Position numbers and translations under genes: made by a program | Assembly (NCBI RefSeq): GCF_002752655.1 | Contig: NZ_CP023737.1 | Coordinates: forward strand, 1,674,001-1,738,000 | Direction of reading: 5' to 3' | Source: Methylosinus trichosporium OB3b | GTDB lineage: Bacteria > Pseudomonadota > Alphaproteobacteria > Rhizobiales > Beijerinckiaceae | DNA length: 64,000 nucleotides | The notes under the pieces: model-generated | The model's database searches: none | Told to the model about the DNA's origin: nothing | Seen by the model: only the letters and a program-made list of their open reading frames with translations | Part shown: one piece after another, positions 8,427 through 16,987 of the stretch | Numbering within the stretch: position 1 is the stretch's first letter | Layout: each line of letters starts with the position of its first letter

Positions 8427-9880
8427 TCCGCCGCTCCCTGTTGCGCCGGAGAAGGCGCGGAAGGCGGCGGCGCGAAGGACAGGCCGAGCGCCTGGGCTGC
8501 GGCGCGATCGGCGGCGATCTCGGCGTCGAGCTGCTCGAGGTCGTAGCCTCTCGCGGCGACAGCCTGGCGGCGCGACATGAGGCCGGCATTGATGGCGGCG
8601 ATTTCTGCCTGCGCGTCTTTGAGCGGGTCCACCCAATCGCATTTCGGGGGGAGCCAATTCGCGCTCAGATACGGCTCGGGATCGCGCTCGAAACCGGGGG
8701 CGTCGAGCCGGCCGGCGAGGATTTCTGTCGTGACGAAGCGCCGCCAGACAGGGCGGCAGAATTGATAGACTAAAATATTATGTTGTATCGCCTCGACGCG
8801 GCGACGGAACTCGACGAGGCCCGCGCGGATCGAGCTGTAATTCACGCCCGACAGATCGCCGGTGAGTTGCTCATAGGGCACGCCGAGGCCGGCGGCGATC
8901 TCACGCGCCGTCACCTTCAAGAAATCGACAGCTTCTTGCCCGATCGCAGCCGGGTCTGAAAATCGGATGTCCTGCCCCGGCTGCAACACTTTCAGCGTTC
9001 CCGGCTCGAGGCCTCCATCGAGATTTCCGGCGCCATCGTCTCGCCCCTCGAAGCCGCCGGCCTCGCCGTTCGGATCGATGACGAAGCCGGTGAGAAGGGC
9101 GGCGATCTTTTGCCGCATGAGCTGGGCGTCATGCGCGCTGTCGAGGTCGGCGAGACGCAACAGCACGGGCGCGAACCATGAGACGCCGCGGACCTGTCCC
9201 GGCGTTTCGGGACGAAAGACATGGCAAACGTCGTCGCTGGACAGGCGGACGAGCTCCAGGCTCGACGCGATCGGCAGGCCCGGCCGCTGCCTCCAGCAAT
9301 GATAGGCTGCGCGGCGGCCGAGCGCGTCGAATTCGACGCCGGCGACGATGCGCGCGCCGCCCGTGAGTTCTGTGTGATAGGCGCCGCTCACTTGTTCGCC
9401 GTCCATCAGGCGCAGCAGCAAGGCTCCGCGTTCGTCATGGACGAAGGCCGTAAAGCATTCGCCGTCGACGACGAGGCGTCGAGCAATGAGCGCTTGCATT
9501 CCGAAGAAATCTGTCAAGCCGTCAGCGTCGGCAGTATCGGTCCAGCGGCAGAATGCGGCGTCGAGCGCCTTGCGGATTTCCGGCTCGGGATGCGCCGATT
9601 GCGGCTTGACGCCAGTCCCGACGAGCGCGCTGACCCAGGCTTCCGTCCCTGCCGAGGCATGCCCGTTGTTCGCGGCGAGATAGCGCGCCCGGCGCGCGAG
9701 CGGCTGGCGCGCGGCGAGCTGCGCCGGGATCGCGAGCGGCATATCGCCCATAGCCCGGCCGCGCCGCCCGCCGGCCGCGCCGTCATAGCCGAGGGCGCGG
9801 GTCGCAATGCGCGCCGCCGGCCTGGACAGGCCGAGACCGCGAAGAGCGCGAGCGATGAGGGCGGCGGGAGTGGCGATCAT
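8423..9880 (-). CDS. phage portal protein (lambda gpB family)
   Basis: 485 residues, normal for the lambda-type portal family. Diagnostic segments are ARYLAANNGHASAGTEAWVS, LDGGLEPGTLKVLQPGQDI, and GLGVPYEQLTGDLSGVNYSS near residue 330. The portal forms the dodecameric DNA entry ring of the head. The gene overlaps the capsid fusion by ATGA and its start overlaps the stop of the MerR-like gene (9877-9880), so the whole block is translationally coupled. Confidence 0.92.
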   Translation of the reverse strand: MIATPAALIARALRGLGLSRPAARIATRALGYDGAAGGRRGRAMGDMPLAIPAQLAARQPLARRARYLAANNGHASAGTEAWVSALVGTGVKPQSAHPEPEIRKALDAAFCRWTDTADADGLTDFFGMQALIARRLVVDGECFTAFVHDERGALLLRLMDGEQVSGAYHTELTGGARIVAGVEFDALGRRAAYHCWRQRPGLPIASSLELVRLSSDDVCHVFRPETPGQVRGVSWFAPVLLRLADLDSAHDAQLMRQKIAALLTGFVIDPNGEAGGFEGRDDGAGNLDGGLEPGTLKVLQPGQDIRFSDPAAIGQEAVDFLKVTAREIAAGLGVPYEQLTGDLSGVNYSSIRAGLVEFRRRVEAIQHNILVYQFCRPVWRRFVTTEILAGRLDAPGFERDPEPYLSANWLPPKCDWVDPLKDAQAEIAAINAGLMSRRQAVAARGYDLEQLDAEIAADRAAAQALGLSFAPPPSAPSPAQQGAAE

Positions 9881-10479
9881 TTGCTTTTCTTTCTCGACTG
9901 AGAACGCCCCGTCTTTTTCGGAGAGTTTTGCGGCTTCTCGTCCGAAAGCCTGTTCTCGAACGCCTTGGCAAAGCCTTCGAGAACCCGCGCCAAAGTTTCT
10001 TTGTGACTGAGAACCGTCGGATATTCTCCTTTGAGAAGCTCCGTCGACACGTGAGAGGCAATCGTCAGCAGGTCGACCACAACAGCGGCGCCGTGAGCCA
10101 CACGTTGAAGAACGTGACCGACGACCTCATTTCCCGATACAAACAGAACGTCCATCTCAGGCTCGTCTTCGTCGCGATCGATAACCGCGATCAACGGAAA
10201 CTTCGATTCATCGAGAGTAAATAGCTTGCGAAAGACGGGAGCGGCCTGCATCGCCGCGCTCGTGGCTAAGTTAGCGGAGACGCCCAGGCCGGTGAGCACG
10301 ACGACCATACGCACGACTGCGATGTCGGACTTAGAAAACAGGTTCCAACCGCCCGCGTCTTTCGTTTCCGGGAACAATCCGTTGCGGTTTCGCCAAGCTC
10401 GAAACGTCACAGGAGAACACCCTGCGACGGCGACAACCGTGCTGGCGAGGTGACATTTTTGGTCGAGCTGATCTGACAT
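9877..10479 (-). CDS. MerR-like helix-turn-helix protein with basic tail
   Basis: 200 residues. The N-terminus (VVAVAGCSPVTFRAWRNRNG, then WNLFSKSDIAVVRMVVVLT) resembles a MerR-type DNA-binding fold. The middle is uncharacterised and the last 20 residues are Lys/Arg/Ser-rich. It sits directly upstream of the portal gene with a 4-base overlap and has a palindrome at its start, which suggests an autoregulated control gene of the head operon. A family name cannot be given. Confidence 0.55.
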   Translation of the reverse strand: MSDQLDQKCHLASTVVAVAGCSPVTFRAWRNRNGLFPETKDAGGWNLFSKSDIAVVRMVVVLTGLGVSANLATSAAMQAAPVFRKLFTLDESKFPLIAVIDRDEDEPEMDVLFVSGNEVVGHVLQRVAHGAAVVVDLLTIASHVSTELLKGEYPTVLSHKETLARVLEGFAKAFENRLSDEKPQNSPKKTGRSQSRKKSK

Positions 10480-10499
10480 AGCGATACATGCTTATCGCT
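10480..10499. promoter_or_regulatory. palindrome upstream of the MerR-like gene
   Basis: AGCGATA-catgct-TATCGCT is a perfect 7-bp inverted repeat immediately upstream of the start codon at 10479. The related string GCGTATCG lies about 20 bases further upstream. The position suggests an operator for the gene product (inference). Confidence 0.4.
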
Positions 10500-10525
10500 T
10501 TTTCAAATTCGATGCAAGCGTATCG

Positions 10526-10771
10526 TTATTGCCGTTCGGCTTGTGACCGTGCGCGTCCGATCGGGTTCGGTATATCGGTCGCCGCTATGATCTCGGCGAC
10601 GATATCACGCGTGACCTCAGCGACTTCATTGACCGCCTGGAGATCATCGAGGCCGAGCTCGGCGACCTGCCGATTAGATAGAGTGACGAGCGCCTGAAGC
10701 AGATTTAAGGCGCGACAACTTCTTTGGTAGATTTCGCCCAGCAGCTCCTCGGCGATTTCGATATCGTTCAT
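10526..10771 (-). CDS. small element-borne protein, unknown
   Basis: 81 residues from ATG 10771, preceded by GGGAGGGCGAG as ribosome binding site; a GTG at 10789 is the alternative. It is acidic and predicted helical (MNDIEIAEELLGEIYQR). There is no recognised domain. It follows the Tat-signal protein closely and precedes the MerR-like gene on the same strand. Confidence 0.5.
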   Translation of the reverse strand: MNDIEIAEELLGEIYQRSCRALNLLQALVTLSNRQVAELGLDDLQAVNEVAEVTRDIVAEIIAATDIPNPIGRARSQAERQ

Positions 10772-10785
10772 TGTCTCGCCCTCCC

Positions 10786-11061
10786 TCACGCGCGTTTCGG
10801 CGCAGCGAAAACCATCGCGCAGGCGTGATTTACTGCGGCGACGCTCTTGGCGGTCCCACCGTTACACGATGAATGCAGCTCCGCATCGGGGAAGAGTTCA
10901 TAAAACTCTTTGAGAAGTTCTCCGAGGAGGCTCTCGATCCGCTCTTCCGGCGTTTCCAACGCAAGGACGGGAACGGCGACGGCGGCGCCAGCGGCCGTGA
11001 AGCCTAGCGCGCGAACGAGGAAGTCGCGGCGGGGGATGATGAGGGTCCGGATGGCTGACAT
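10786..11061 (-). CDS. small Tat-signal protein, unknown
   Basis: 91 residues. The N-terminus carries a twin-arginine signal, PRRDFLVRALGFTAAGAA followed by VAVPVLALE, so export through Tat is expected. The mature part of about 55 residues holds a Glu/Leu-rich helix (IESLLGELLKEFYELF) and one Cys, with no recognised fold. A Tat substrate inside a capsid element is unusual. Its promoter faces the plus-strand XRE gene across an 86-base region with three operator-like palindromes. Confidence 0.6.
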   Translation of the reverse strand: MSAIRTLIIPRRDFLVRALGFTAAGAAVAVPVLALETPEERIESLLGELLKEFYELFPDAELHSSCNGGTAKSVAAVNHACAMVFAAPKRA

Positions 11062-11073
11062 AATCGCCTCTTA

Positions 11074-11145
11074 TGGTGATAAACACACCATTAGTGATAA
11101 TTTCACTTTGGTTTGAAGTCAACTCATTTTGGTGATAATCACACC
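11074..11145. promoter_or_regulatory. three operator-like palindromes between divergent genes
   Basis: Three related sites share GTGATAA in the left half: TGGTGATAAACACACCA (11074-11090), AGTGATAATTTCACT (11093-11107) and GGTGATAATCACACC (11131-11145). Each has inverted ends (GGTG...CACC or AGTGA...TCACT). They fill the space between the leftward Tat-signal gene and the rightward XRE gene, as operators of a lambda-like switch or a toxin-antitoxin promoter would. Confidence 0.65.
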
Positions 11146-11147
11146 GT

Positions 11148-11378
11148 ATGAAAGCAATTCAATGCCGAATGGCCCGCGCAGCTTTAGGGTGGAGCACGCA
11201 AGACCTCGCACGCCATGCAGGGGTCGGCGTGAACACGGTCAACCGCTTTGAGGCTGGGCAGGATGCGCGGATGAGCAGTGTCGAGAAGATGCGCACCGCC
11301 CTCGAATCGGCCGGCGTCGAGTTCATCGCCGAGAACGGCGGCGGGCCGGGCGTGCGGCTGAGGAAGCCTCTCCAATGA
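11148..11378 (+). CDS. XRE-family repressor
   Basis: 76 residues with a complete Cro/CI-type helix-turn-helix (ARAALGWSTQDLARHAGVGV, then NTVNRFEAGQDARMSSVEKM) and a short tail ending GVEFIAENGGGPGVRLRKP. This matches the very short alphaproteobacterial XRE regulators. It starts right after the third palindrome. It overlaps hicA by ATGA, so it is likely the regulator of the hicAB pair and perhaps also of the leftward element genes. Confidence 0.85.
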   Translation: MKAIQCRMARAALGWSTQDLARHAGVGVNTVNRFEAGQDARMSSVEKMRTALESAGVEFIAENGGGPGVRLRKPLQ

Positions 11379-11617
11379 GCCGGCGGCTCGAGGATATGCG
11401 ACGGAACCCCGCAGCCGACTGGCGCATCGATGATGTGGCGGCGCTGTGCGGCGAGTTCGGAATTTTCTGCGGGCCGCCTCGCGGCGGCGGCTCCCACTAC
11501 AAGATCGGCCACGCTCGGCTCGCCCAAAAGCTGACGATTCCTTCCAAACGGCCGATCAAGGCGGTATATGTCCGCAAGCTCGTCGCCTTCGTGGACGCGG
11601 TAAGGGCACTGCCATGA
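11375..11617 (+). CDS. hicA: HicA-like toxin
   Basis: 80 residues. The core IDDVAALCGEFGIFCGPPRG followed by GGSHYKIGH and LTIPSKRPIKAVYVRKLVAF matches HicA of type II toxin-antitoxin systems, including the catalytic His in GGSHY. HicA enzymes are translation-independent mRNA nucleases (family knowledge). The frame is longer at the N-terminus than minimal HicA. Both ends overlap neighbouring genes by four bases. Confidence 0.85.
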   Translation: MSRRLEDMRRNPAADWRIDDVAALCGEFGIFCGPPRGGGSHYKIGHARLAQKLTIPSKRPIKAVYVRKLVAFVDAVRALP

Positions 11618-11844
11618 CGGTCAAGACCACGGATTACCCGCTCGTCGTCGAGCCGCTCTCGCCGGAGGACGGCGGCGGCTTCGTCGCGATCGTTCCGGAC
11701 CTCCCCGGCTGCATGTCGGACGGTGAGACGCCCCAGGAGGCGGTCGCCAACGTCCAGGACGCGATTCTCGCTTGGATCGAGGCGGCGCGAGACCTCGGCC
11801 ATGCCGTGCCCGAGCCCTCCCGCCATCTGGCGCTCGCGAGCTGA
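11614..11844 (+). CDS. hicB: HicB-like antitoxin lacking a DNA-binding domain
   Basis: 76 residues from ATG 11614, overlapping the hicA stop (ATGA). YPLVVEPLSPEDGGGFVAIV, PDLPGCMSDGETPQEAVANV and AILAWIEAARDLG are the HicB partial RNase H fold. The protein stops shortly after, so no helix-turn-helix or ribbon-helix-helix domain is present, unlike many HicB proteins. The XRE protein encoded two genes upstream could supply DNA binding (inference). Confidence 0.87.
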   Translation: MTVKTTDYPLVVEPLSPEDGGGFVAIVPDLPGCMSDGETPQEAVANVQDAILAWIEAARDLGHAVPEPSRHLALAS

Positions 11845-11854
11845 ACGCGCGGCC

Positions 11855-13598
11855 TCACCGCTCCATCCAGCTCGATTTGAAAACCATCTTCTTCGGTGCC
11901 GCCGGGGCGGCCGCGGGCGAGCCTTTCGGTTCACGCTTCGGCAGGTCCGCGACTCGCTTCGCCTCGTCGCCGAGCCGCAGGCCGCGCGCGACGAGGCTTT
12001 GCAGCGCCGCATAGGCGTAGACGCGGCAATCCAACGCCTCATTACGAAGCGCCGGGTCTTTCCGCCATTCCAGCATCGCAACGCCCTTGCGATAGGTGCG
12101 AATCAGCCGCTCGGCGCCGAGCTGGCGAAAATAATCGAGATCGCGGCCGATTGGGAAATGGCAACAGCCCGGGCCGGGTTCGGGGGAGCGCAGCCGCGCG
12201 GTGATGATCTCCTTCGCCGCGTCCACGCCGATGACGTATGGTGTGAATGCCTTGTCGCGGGTTCTGGGAGGCCTTCTCGGCCAGACTGGAATACCCTACC
12301 GCCGCGCCCCTTTATCGCCCACACGGCCCGCGTGGCTCGATCTCTGGCGTATCGGTAGACCGTCTGTGTGTGATGGCCACCCGAATCGACGCAAGAGGCG
12401 CGAACCGGCAGCGAGCACGCCCGCGAATGGTCGAACAGGCGCGTCAGCTCGCCGTCGAGCGTCGCCCACAAGTCCGGCTTCGCAGGATCGCCCCAAATCT
12501 CCGAATAATCGAGGCTCCACGACTCCTCGCCGACGCCCCAGCCGACGACCTCGAGCGCGAGGCGATCATTTTGCACGTCGACGCCGGCGGTGATGACGAG
12601 AACTCCCTCCGGCAGGCCCTCGCTCCAATCCTCGAGACGGCCGAGGAAGCCGGCGGGGTCGAGCGCCGCGGCGTCGCGGTCTTCGAAGGGCTCACCGAGC
12701 TTGGTGTTGGTCCAGGGCTTCAGTCGGAGCGGGACCTTGTGAACAGCGACGAATTCCGCGGCGATCTCGCCCCAGCTTTCAAAGGGGCTGTAGAGCGCCG
12801 AAAGGTGAAAGCCGGCCGTACGGCCGTCGCTCTTGGCCGTCGCGCGCCATTCGCCGGCGGCGAGCATCGCCGGCTTGTCGCGCTCCTCGATGACGCCGCC
12901 GCAGGATTCGCAACCGTAAAACGCCTTCAACGGCTCGCCATCTGGCCATGTCACACCGGCCCATTTCAGCGTCTGCATGGCGCCGCAATGCGGGCACGGG
13001 ACGAAGTAGCGGCGCTGGTCGCTCTCGACGAATGCCTTCTCGATGCGCGAGACGCCGGCTTCGGTCGGCGTCGAAATCATCAGAATCTTGCGCCGGCCGC
13101 GGAAGGTCACAGTGCGCTGAATGGCCAGCGCCACGGGATCGCCCTCTTCGTCCGCGTCGGCGGGGAAAGGTCGACCTCGTCGAGAACGAGATAGCGCGCC
13201 GGAAGCGAGCGCAAGCCCGTCGCCGAATTGGCGCCGGTCATGACGAGCGCGCCGCCGGTGAATTCCTTCTGTGAAACCGTGTTGCCGGGGTCCTTGGCGC
13301 GCGCCGGCGCGATCTTGGAGCGCAGCGCCGGCGTTCCGTCGATCAGCGGCTCGATGCGCGTGCGCGAATTGCGCCGAACCATGTCGAGCGAGGGCCAGAC
13401 GCAGAGGATGATTCCCGGCGCATGCGCGATCCAATAGCCGATCGCGTCGAGCCCCGCCTCGGTTCCGCCCGTCTGCGCGCCCTTCATGAACGCGATGCGC
13501 TCGACGGGCGACGAGGTCGAGAGGCAATCCATGATCTCGCGCAGATAGGGGACGCGCGCAGTGCGCCACGGGCCCGGCTCGGCGTTCATCGAGGCCAT
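11855..13598 (-). pseudogene. phage terminase large subunit (GpA type), frameshifted and 5'-truncated
   Basis: The ATPase part is read from 13598: Walker A-like KGAQTGGTEA and Walker B RYLVLDEVD. After a shift near 13170 the protein continues (PADADEEGDPVALAIQRTVT) with a CPHCGAMQ...CESCGG zinc-ribbon-like segment and the nuclease part (ITAGVDVQNDRLALEVVGWG). After another shift near 12260 it continues to the stop at 11855 (AAKEIITARLRSPEPG, GRDLDYFRQL). The usual N-terminus before AEPGPWRTARVPYL is missing, where a foreign recombinase gene abuts. It would package DNA into the capsid. In this form it is probably inactive unless the shifts are sequencing errors. Confidence 0.85.
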
Positions 13599-15297
13599 GC
13601 GAGTTCCCGGCCCCTATACCGAGGACCAGCGGGTCGAATGGGAGATGCTCGAGCGCGCCGGCCTCTGCCTCATCGCCGCCACCCGGGCGATCGGCCATCC
13701 GATCGGCATCCATTCGCCGGAATTCTGGCCGGTCTGGAAGAGCTTCGTCGAGCGAAACATCATGATCGACGAAGCGCTCCGTGGGAAAAAAGAGAAGAAC
13801 CGGGCTCTGCCGCCGCGAGAGCCGCTTGAAGTGGACCTGTCCGGGGCCATCGAAATGACCCCCGAAATAAAAGCGAAGTTCGGCCTGACGAAGGGCCGCG
13901 GGCCGGACTATTCCGCCACGCTCAGAAGCCGTCCGGAGCTGGACAACGGCACGACGGTCACACGGATCGTCTCGGAATGGGGGCGCGACGAGAGTTTTGT
14001 CGAATTCGGCGACGGATTCGGAGCTCGGGCTGCCGCTCCACCCATCGCAGAAGCTCCCCCTGCCGCGCCGGTGCCCGCGTCCATCACCGAGGCGCCGCAC
14101 GAGGAGAAAGACGACCTCGCCCATCACGATACGCTCGCGCAAGCGATCGATGATCGGCTCGCCGCCCTCGCCCAGCAATATGGCGATCGGCGCGGCGACG
14201 AGTCTCATGGCCGCGTGCTGAAATTCGCGCTCGAGTTCCTCGGCGACAAGCGCCTCGCGGAGATCAGCGCGCGCGACCTGCGGCGTCTCGAGCAGGCCCT
14301 GACGGAAATTCCGGGCCGAAAAGATATCCCCGGCGAGCATCGAAAATCGCTGTACTCCCGCTACCTCTACGGCCAGCTCGAGGGCATCGACAATCTCACG
14401 CGGATCAGCTCGACGACGGTCGAGAATACCTATTTCGGGACGATGAACGCGTTCCTCACTTGGGCCAAATCTAAAACCGATTGGACGCCGCCCGCCTTCA
14501 TCTTCAATGCGAAATGCGAGAAGCTCGCCGAACCTCAGCAGCGCGACGCGTTCCGCGACGACGAGTTGATGCGATTCTTCGGGCTTCCCCTGTTCACCGG
14601 ATGCGCCTCGGCGGCTCATATCTGGCAGCCCGGAAAATGCTTCGTGCAGAACGGCCTCTATTGGGGATACATCCTGCATATTTTCATGGGCCTGCGCCCT
14701 TCGGAGATCGGCAAGCTGCGCACGGCCGACATCGTTCGAGACGGAGAGTTCCAGTTCATCGACATGCGCCGAGACAAACAGGAAAGCAAAAAAGCCAAAG
14801 GGAAGAAGACCCGCAAGCTGAAGACGGAAAACGCCTATCGACGCGTTCCAATTCCGAACCTCGTCGTCGACCTCGGGCTCATCGATCTGAAAGTCGCGCT
14901 CGAGATGCGCGGGGAGACGCGGCTCTTTCTGGATTGGCACGTCTATCGCCACCCGCAGAGCGGACGCGAAATGTGGGGGCATTACCTCAGCAAGTCATGG
15001 CAATATGTTGCACGCGCACATGAGTTCAACCGCGATTTCCTCACCCTCTACAGCGGCAGGCACACGCTGGCCGGGTGGTATGACGCCATGAAATTGCCGC
15101 AACGGATTCGCGATCGGCTTTTCGGACACGCGGCCCAAGGCGTGCCCGGCAATTACGGTCCGATCGACCTGACGCTCGACGAGGCGAGAGCGGCACTCGG
15201 GACCGAGCTGAAGGTCCAATTCGATATCGCCAATATTTTGCTCACGGCCAAGCTGAAAGCCGAATATGGCGAACTCACGCCGGCGCCGATCGTCTGA
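13597..15297 (+). CDS. tyrosine recombinase with unusual N-terminal extension
   Basis: About 566 residues from ATG 13597 (an alternative start lies at 13561). Residues ~200-560 are a tyrosine recombinase. The core-binding part contains GRVLKFALEFLGDKRLAEIS. Catalytic segments are FMGLRPSEIGKLRTADI (Arg), TLYSGRHTLAGWYDA (Arg/His) and LFGHAAQGVPGNYG (His, Tyr). The first ~170 residues (TEDQRVEWEMLERAGLCLIA) are unlike usual integrase arm domains and unrecognised. The start lies back to back with the truncated terminase, so the 5' end could itself be a recombination junction. Confidence 0.75.
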   Translation: MRVPGPYTEDQRVEWEMLERAGLCLIAATRAIGHPIGIHSPEFWPVWKSFVERNIMIDEALRGKKEKNRALPPREPLEVDLSGAIEMTPEIKAKFGLTKGRGPDYSATLRSRPELDNGTTVTRIVSEWGRDESFVEFGDGFGARAAAPPIAEAPPAAPVPASITEAPHEEKDDLAHHDTLAQAIDDRLAALAQQYGDRRGDESHGRVLKFALEFLGDKRLAEISARDLRRLEQALTEIPGRKDIPGEHRKSLYSRYLYGQLEGIDNLTRISSTTVENTYFGTMNAFLTWAKSKTDWTPPAFIFNAKCEKLAEPQQRDAFRDDELMRFFGLPLFTGCASAAHIWQPGKCFVQNGLYWGYILHIFMGLRPSEIGKLRTADIVRDGEFQFIDMRRDKQESKKAKGKKTRKLKTENAYRRVPIPNLVVDLGLIDLKVALEMRGETRLFLDWHVYRHPQSGREMWGHYLSKSWQYVARAHEFNRDFLTLYSGRHTLAGWYDAMKLPQRIRDRLFGHAAQGVPGNYGPIDLTLDEARAALGTELKVQFDIANILLTAKLKAEYGELTPAPIV

Positions 15298-15563
15298 AAT
15301 TTCGAATCGTCGATCTGTTCGACCAGCGCCCGCATCACCGAGGCCACGAGCCAAGGAACGAACTCGCGGCTATCCCGCGCTCTGTGAGAGGCCGTCCCCG
15401 ATCTGACGTCGCTGACATCCTCGGCGTCTCTGTGCGATCGGCTCTGCGACAAACTGCTCGACGGGCTGCACCAAGCCATTCCCGACGCCAAGGAGCGCAA
15501 GAAAGTCATCCATTCGATGCGCAAGTCTTTCGGCAATTCATTGAAGCAGGAGGGGATTCATAG

Positions 15564-16987
15564 GATCGTGCCCCTTGGAGAGGTGTAGCGGCGGCGCTCG
15601 GGCGCGCGGAGCGGAGGCCGTAGGCCGACGCGCAGCGCGCCCAAGCGCCGCTGGGCGGTCATCGGCGGTTCTCCGGTAGCATCGGTTTGCGATTCGAACG
15701 CAACCGAGGAACACCGATGACCGACGAGATGATGAACCTTCGCGCCCTGCTGGAAAAGTCCCCGGACGCGGATTTCCTGCGTGAGATGATCGGCTTCGCC
15801 GCCGAGCGGCTGATGGAGCTCGAAGTCGGCGCCCTGACCGGCGCCGCCCATGGTGAGCGCTCGGCGGACCGCCGCGTCCAGCGCAACGGCTATCGCGACC
15901 GCGATTGGGAGACGCGCGCCGGGACCGTCGAGCTGCGCACCCCCAAGCTGAGAAAAGGCTCTTATTTCCCCTGCTTCCTCGAGCCGCGCCGCATGGCGGA
16001 AAAAGGCGCTCGCCGCTGTCATTCAGGAAGCCTATGTGCATGGCGTCTCGACACGTTCCGTCGACGATCTCGTCAAAGCCATGGGCGGCTCTGGCGTCTC
16101 GAAGAGCCAGGTCAGCCGGCTCTGCCAGGAGATCGACGAGAAGGTTCGACGCCTTTCTCGAGCGACCGCTCGAGGGCGACTGGCCCTATCTGTGGATCGA
16201 CGCCACCTATGTGAAGGCGCGCCAGAACGGCCGCATCGTCTCGGTGGCGACGATCGTCGCCGTCGGCGTCAACGCCGATGGACGTCGTGAAGTTCTCGGA
16301 ATGGATACAGGCCCCTCGGAGGCCGAGACCTTCTGGACCGAGTTCCTGCGCGGCCTGCGCCGGCGGGGACTGCGCGGCGTCAAGCTCGTCGTCTCCGACG
16401 CGCATGAGGGGCTGAAGGCCGCCGTCGCCAAAGTGATGAACGCCTCCTGGCAGCGCTGCCGCGTGCACTTCATGCGCAACGCGCTCGCCCATGCCGGCAA
16501 GAGCGGAAGGCGCGTCGTCTCGGCGCTGATCGCCACCGCCTTCGCGCAGGAGGACGAGAGCGCCGCCAAGACGCAATGGCGCAAGGTCGCCGATCAGCTC
16601 CGGTCGACGCTTCCAAAGCTCGCCGCCTTCATGGACGACGCCGAATGCGATGTCTCGCCTATGCGAGCTTTCCCAAGGATCACTGGCCGAAAATCCAGTC
16701 CACCAACGGCATCGAACGGCTCAACGGCGAGATCAAGCGCCGAACTGAAGTCGTCGGCATCTTCCCCGACGAGAAGGCGATCAAGCGCCTCGTCGGCGCC
16801 ATCCTGCTGGAGCAGAATGACGAATGGGCCGTGCAGCGTGGCCGCTACATGACACTGGAAACCATCGCCGCTCTGAGCGATGATCCCATCGTCAAGCTGC
16901 CCGCCGTGGCCGCCTGATCAAACCGGCTGCTGCCGGAGTCCCTCGAACGGGACCGACCTGAGCTACACCATCTCCAGGGGCACGACC
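15564..16987 (+). mobile_element. IS256-family insertion sequence with 8-bp target duplication
   Basis: The 1424-bp element has imperfect ends: GATCGTGCCCCTTGGAGA on the left, and GGTCGTGCCCCTGGAGA as the complement of the right end. The direct repeat ATTCATAG flanks it at 15556-15563 and 16988-16995; 8-9 bp is normal for this family. It carries one transposase gene, now frameshifted. The insertion split a recombinase remnant. Confidence 0.92.
15717..16917 (+). pseudogene. IS256-family transposase, three frameshifts
   Basis: From ATG 15717 (AGGA upstream) the protein reads normally to about 16002. It then needs three corrections: one A too many in the A run at ~16001, one extra T in AAGGTTCGACG at ~16144, and one missing C in GATGTCTCGCC at ~16654. 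With these it gives a full mutator-type transposase of about 400 residues with LWIDATYVK (first Asp), LVVSDAHEGLK (second Asp) and NGIERLNGEIKRRT (Glu). All three errors are run-length changes, which fits sequencing error as well as decay. Confidence 0.9.

Noticed and set aside
12103..14982. A 959-residue minus-strand protein
   Set aside because: Its N-terminal half is antisense to the plus-strand recombinase; only the C-terminal half is terminase.
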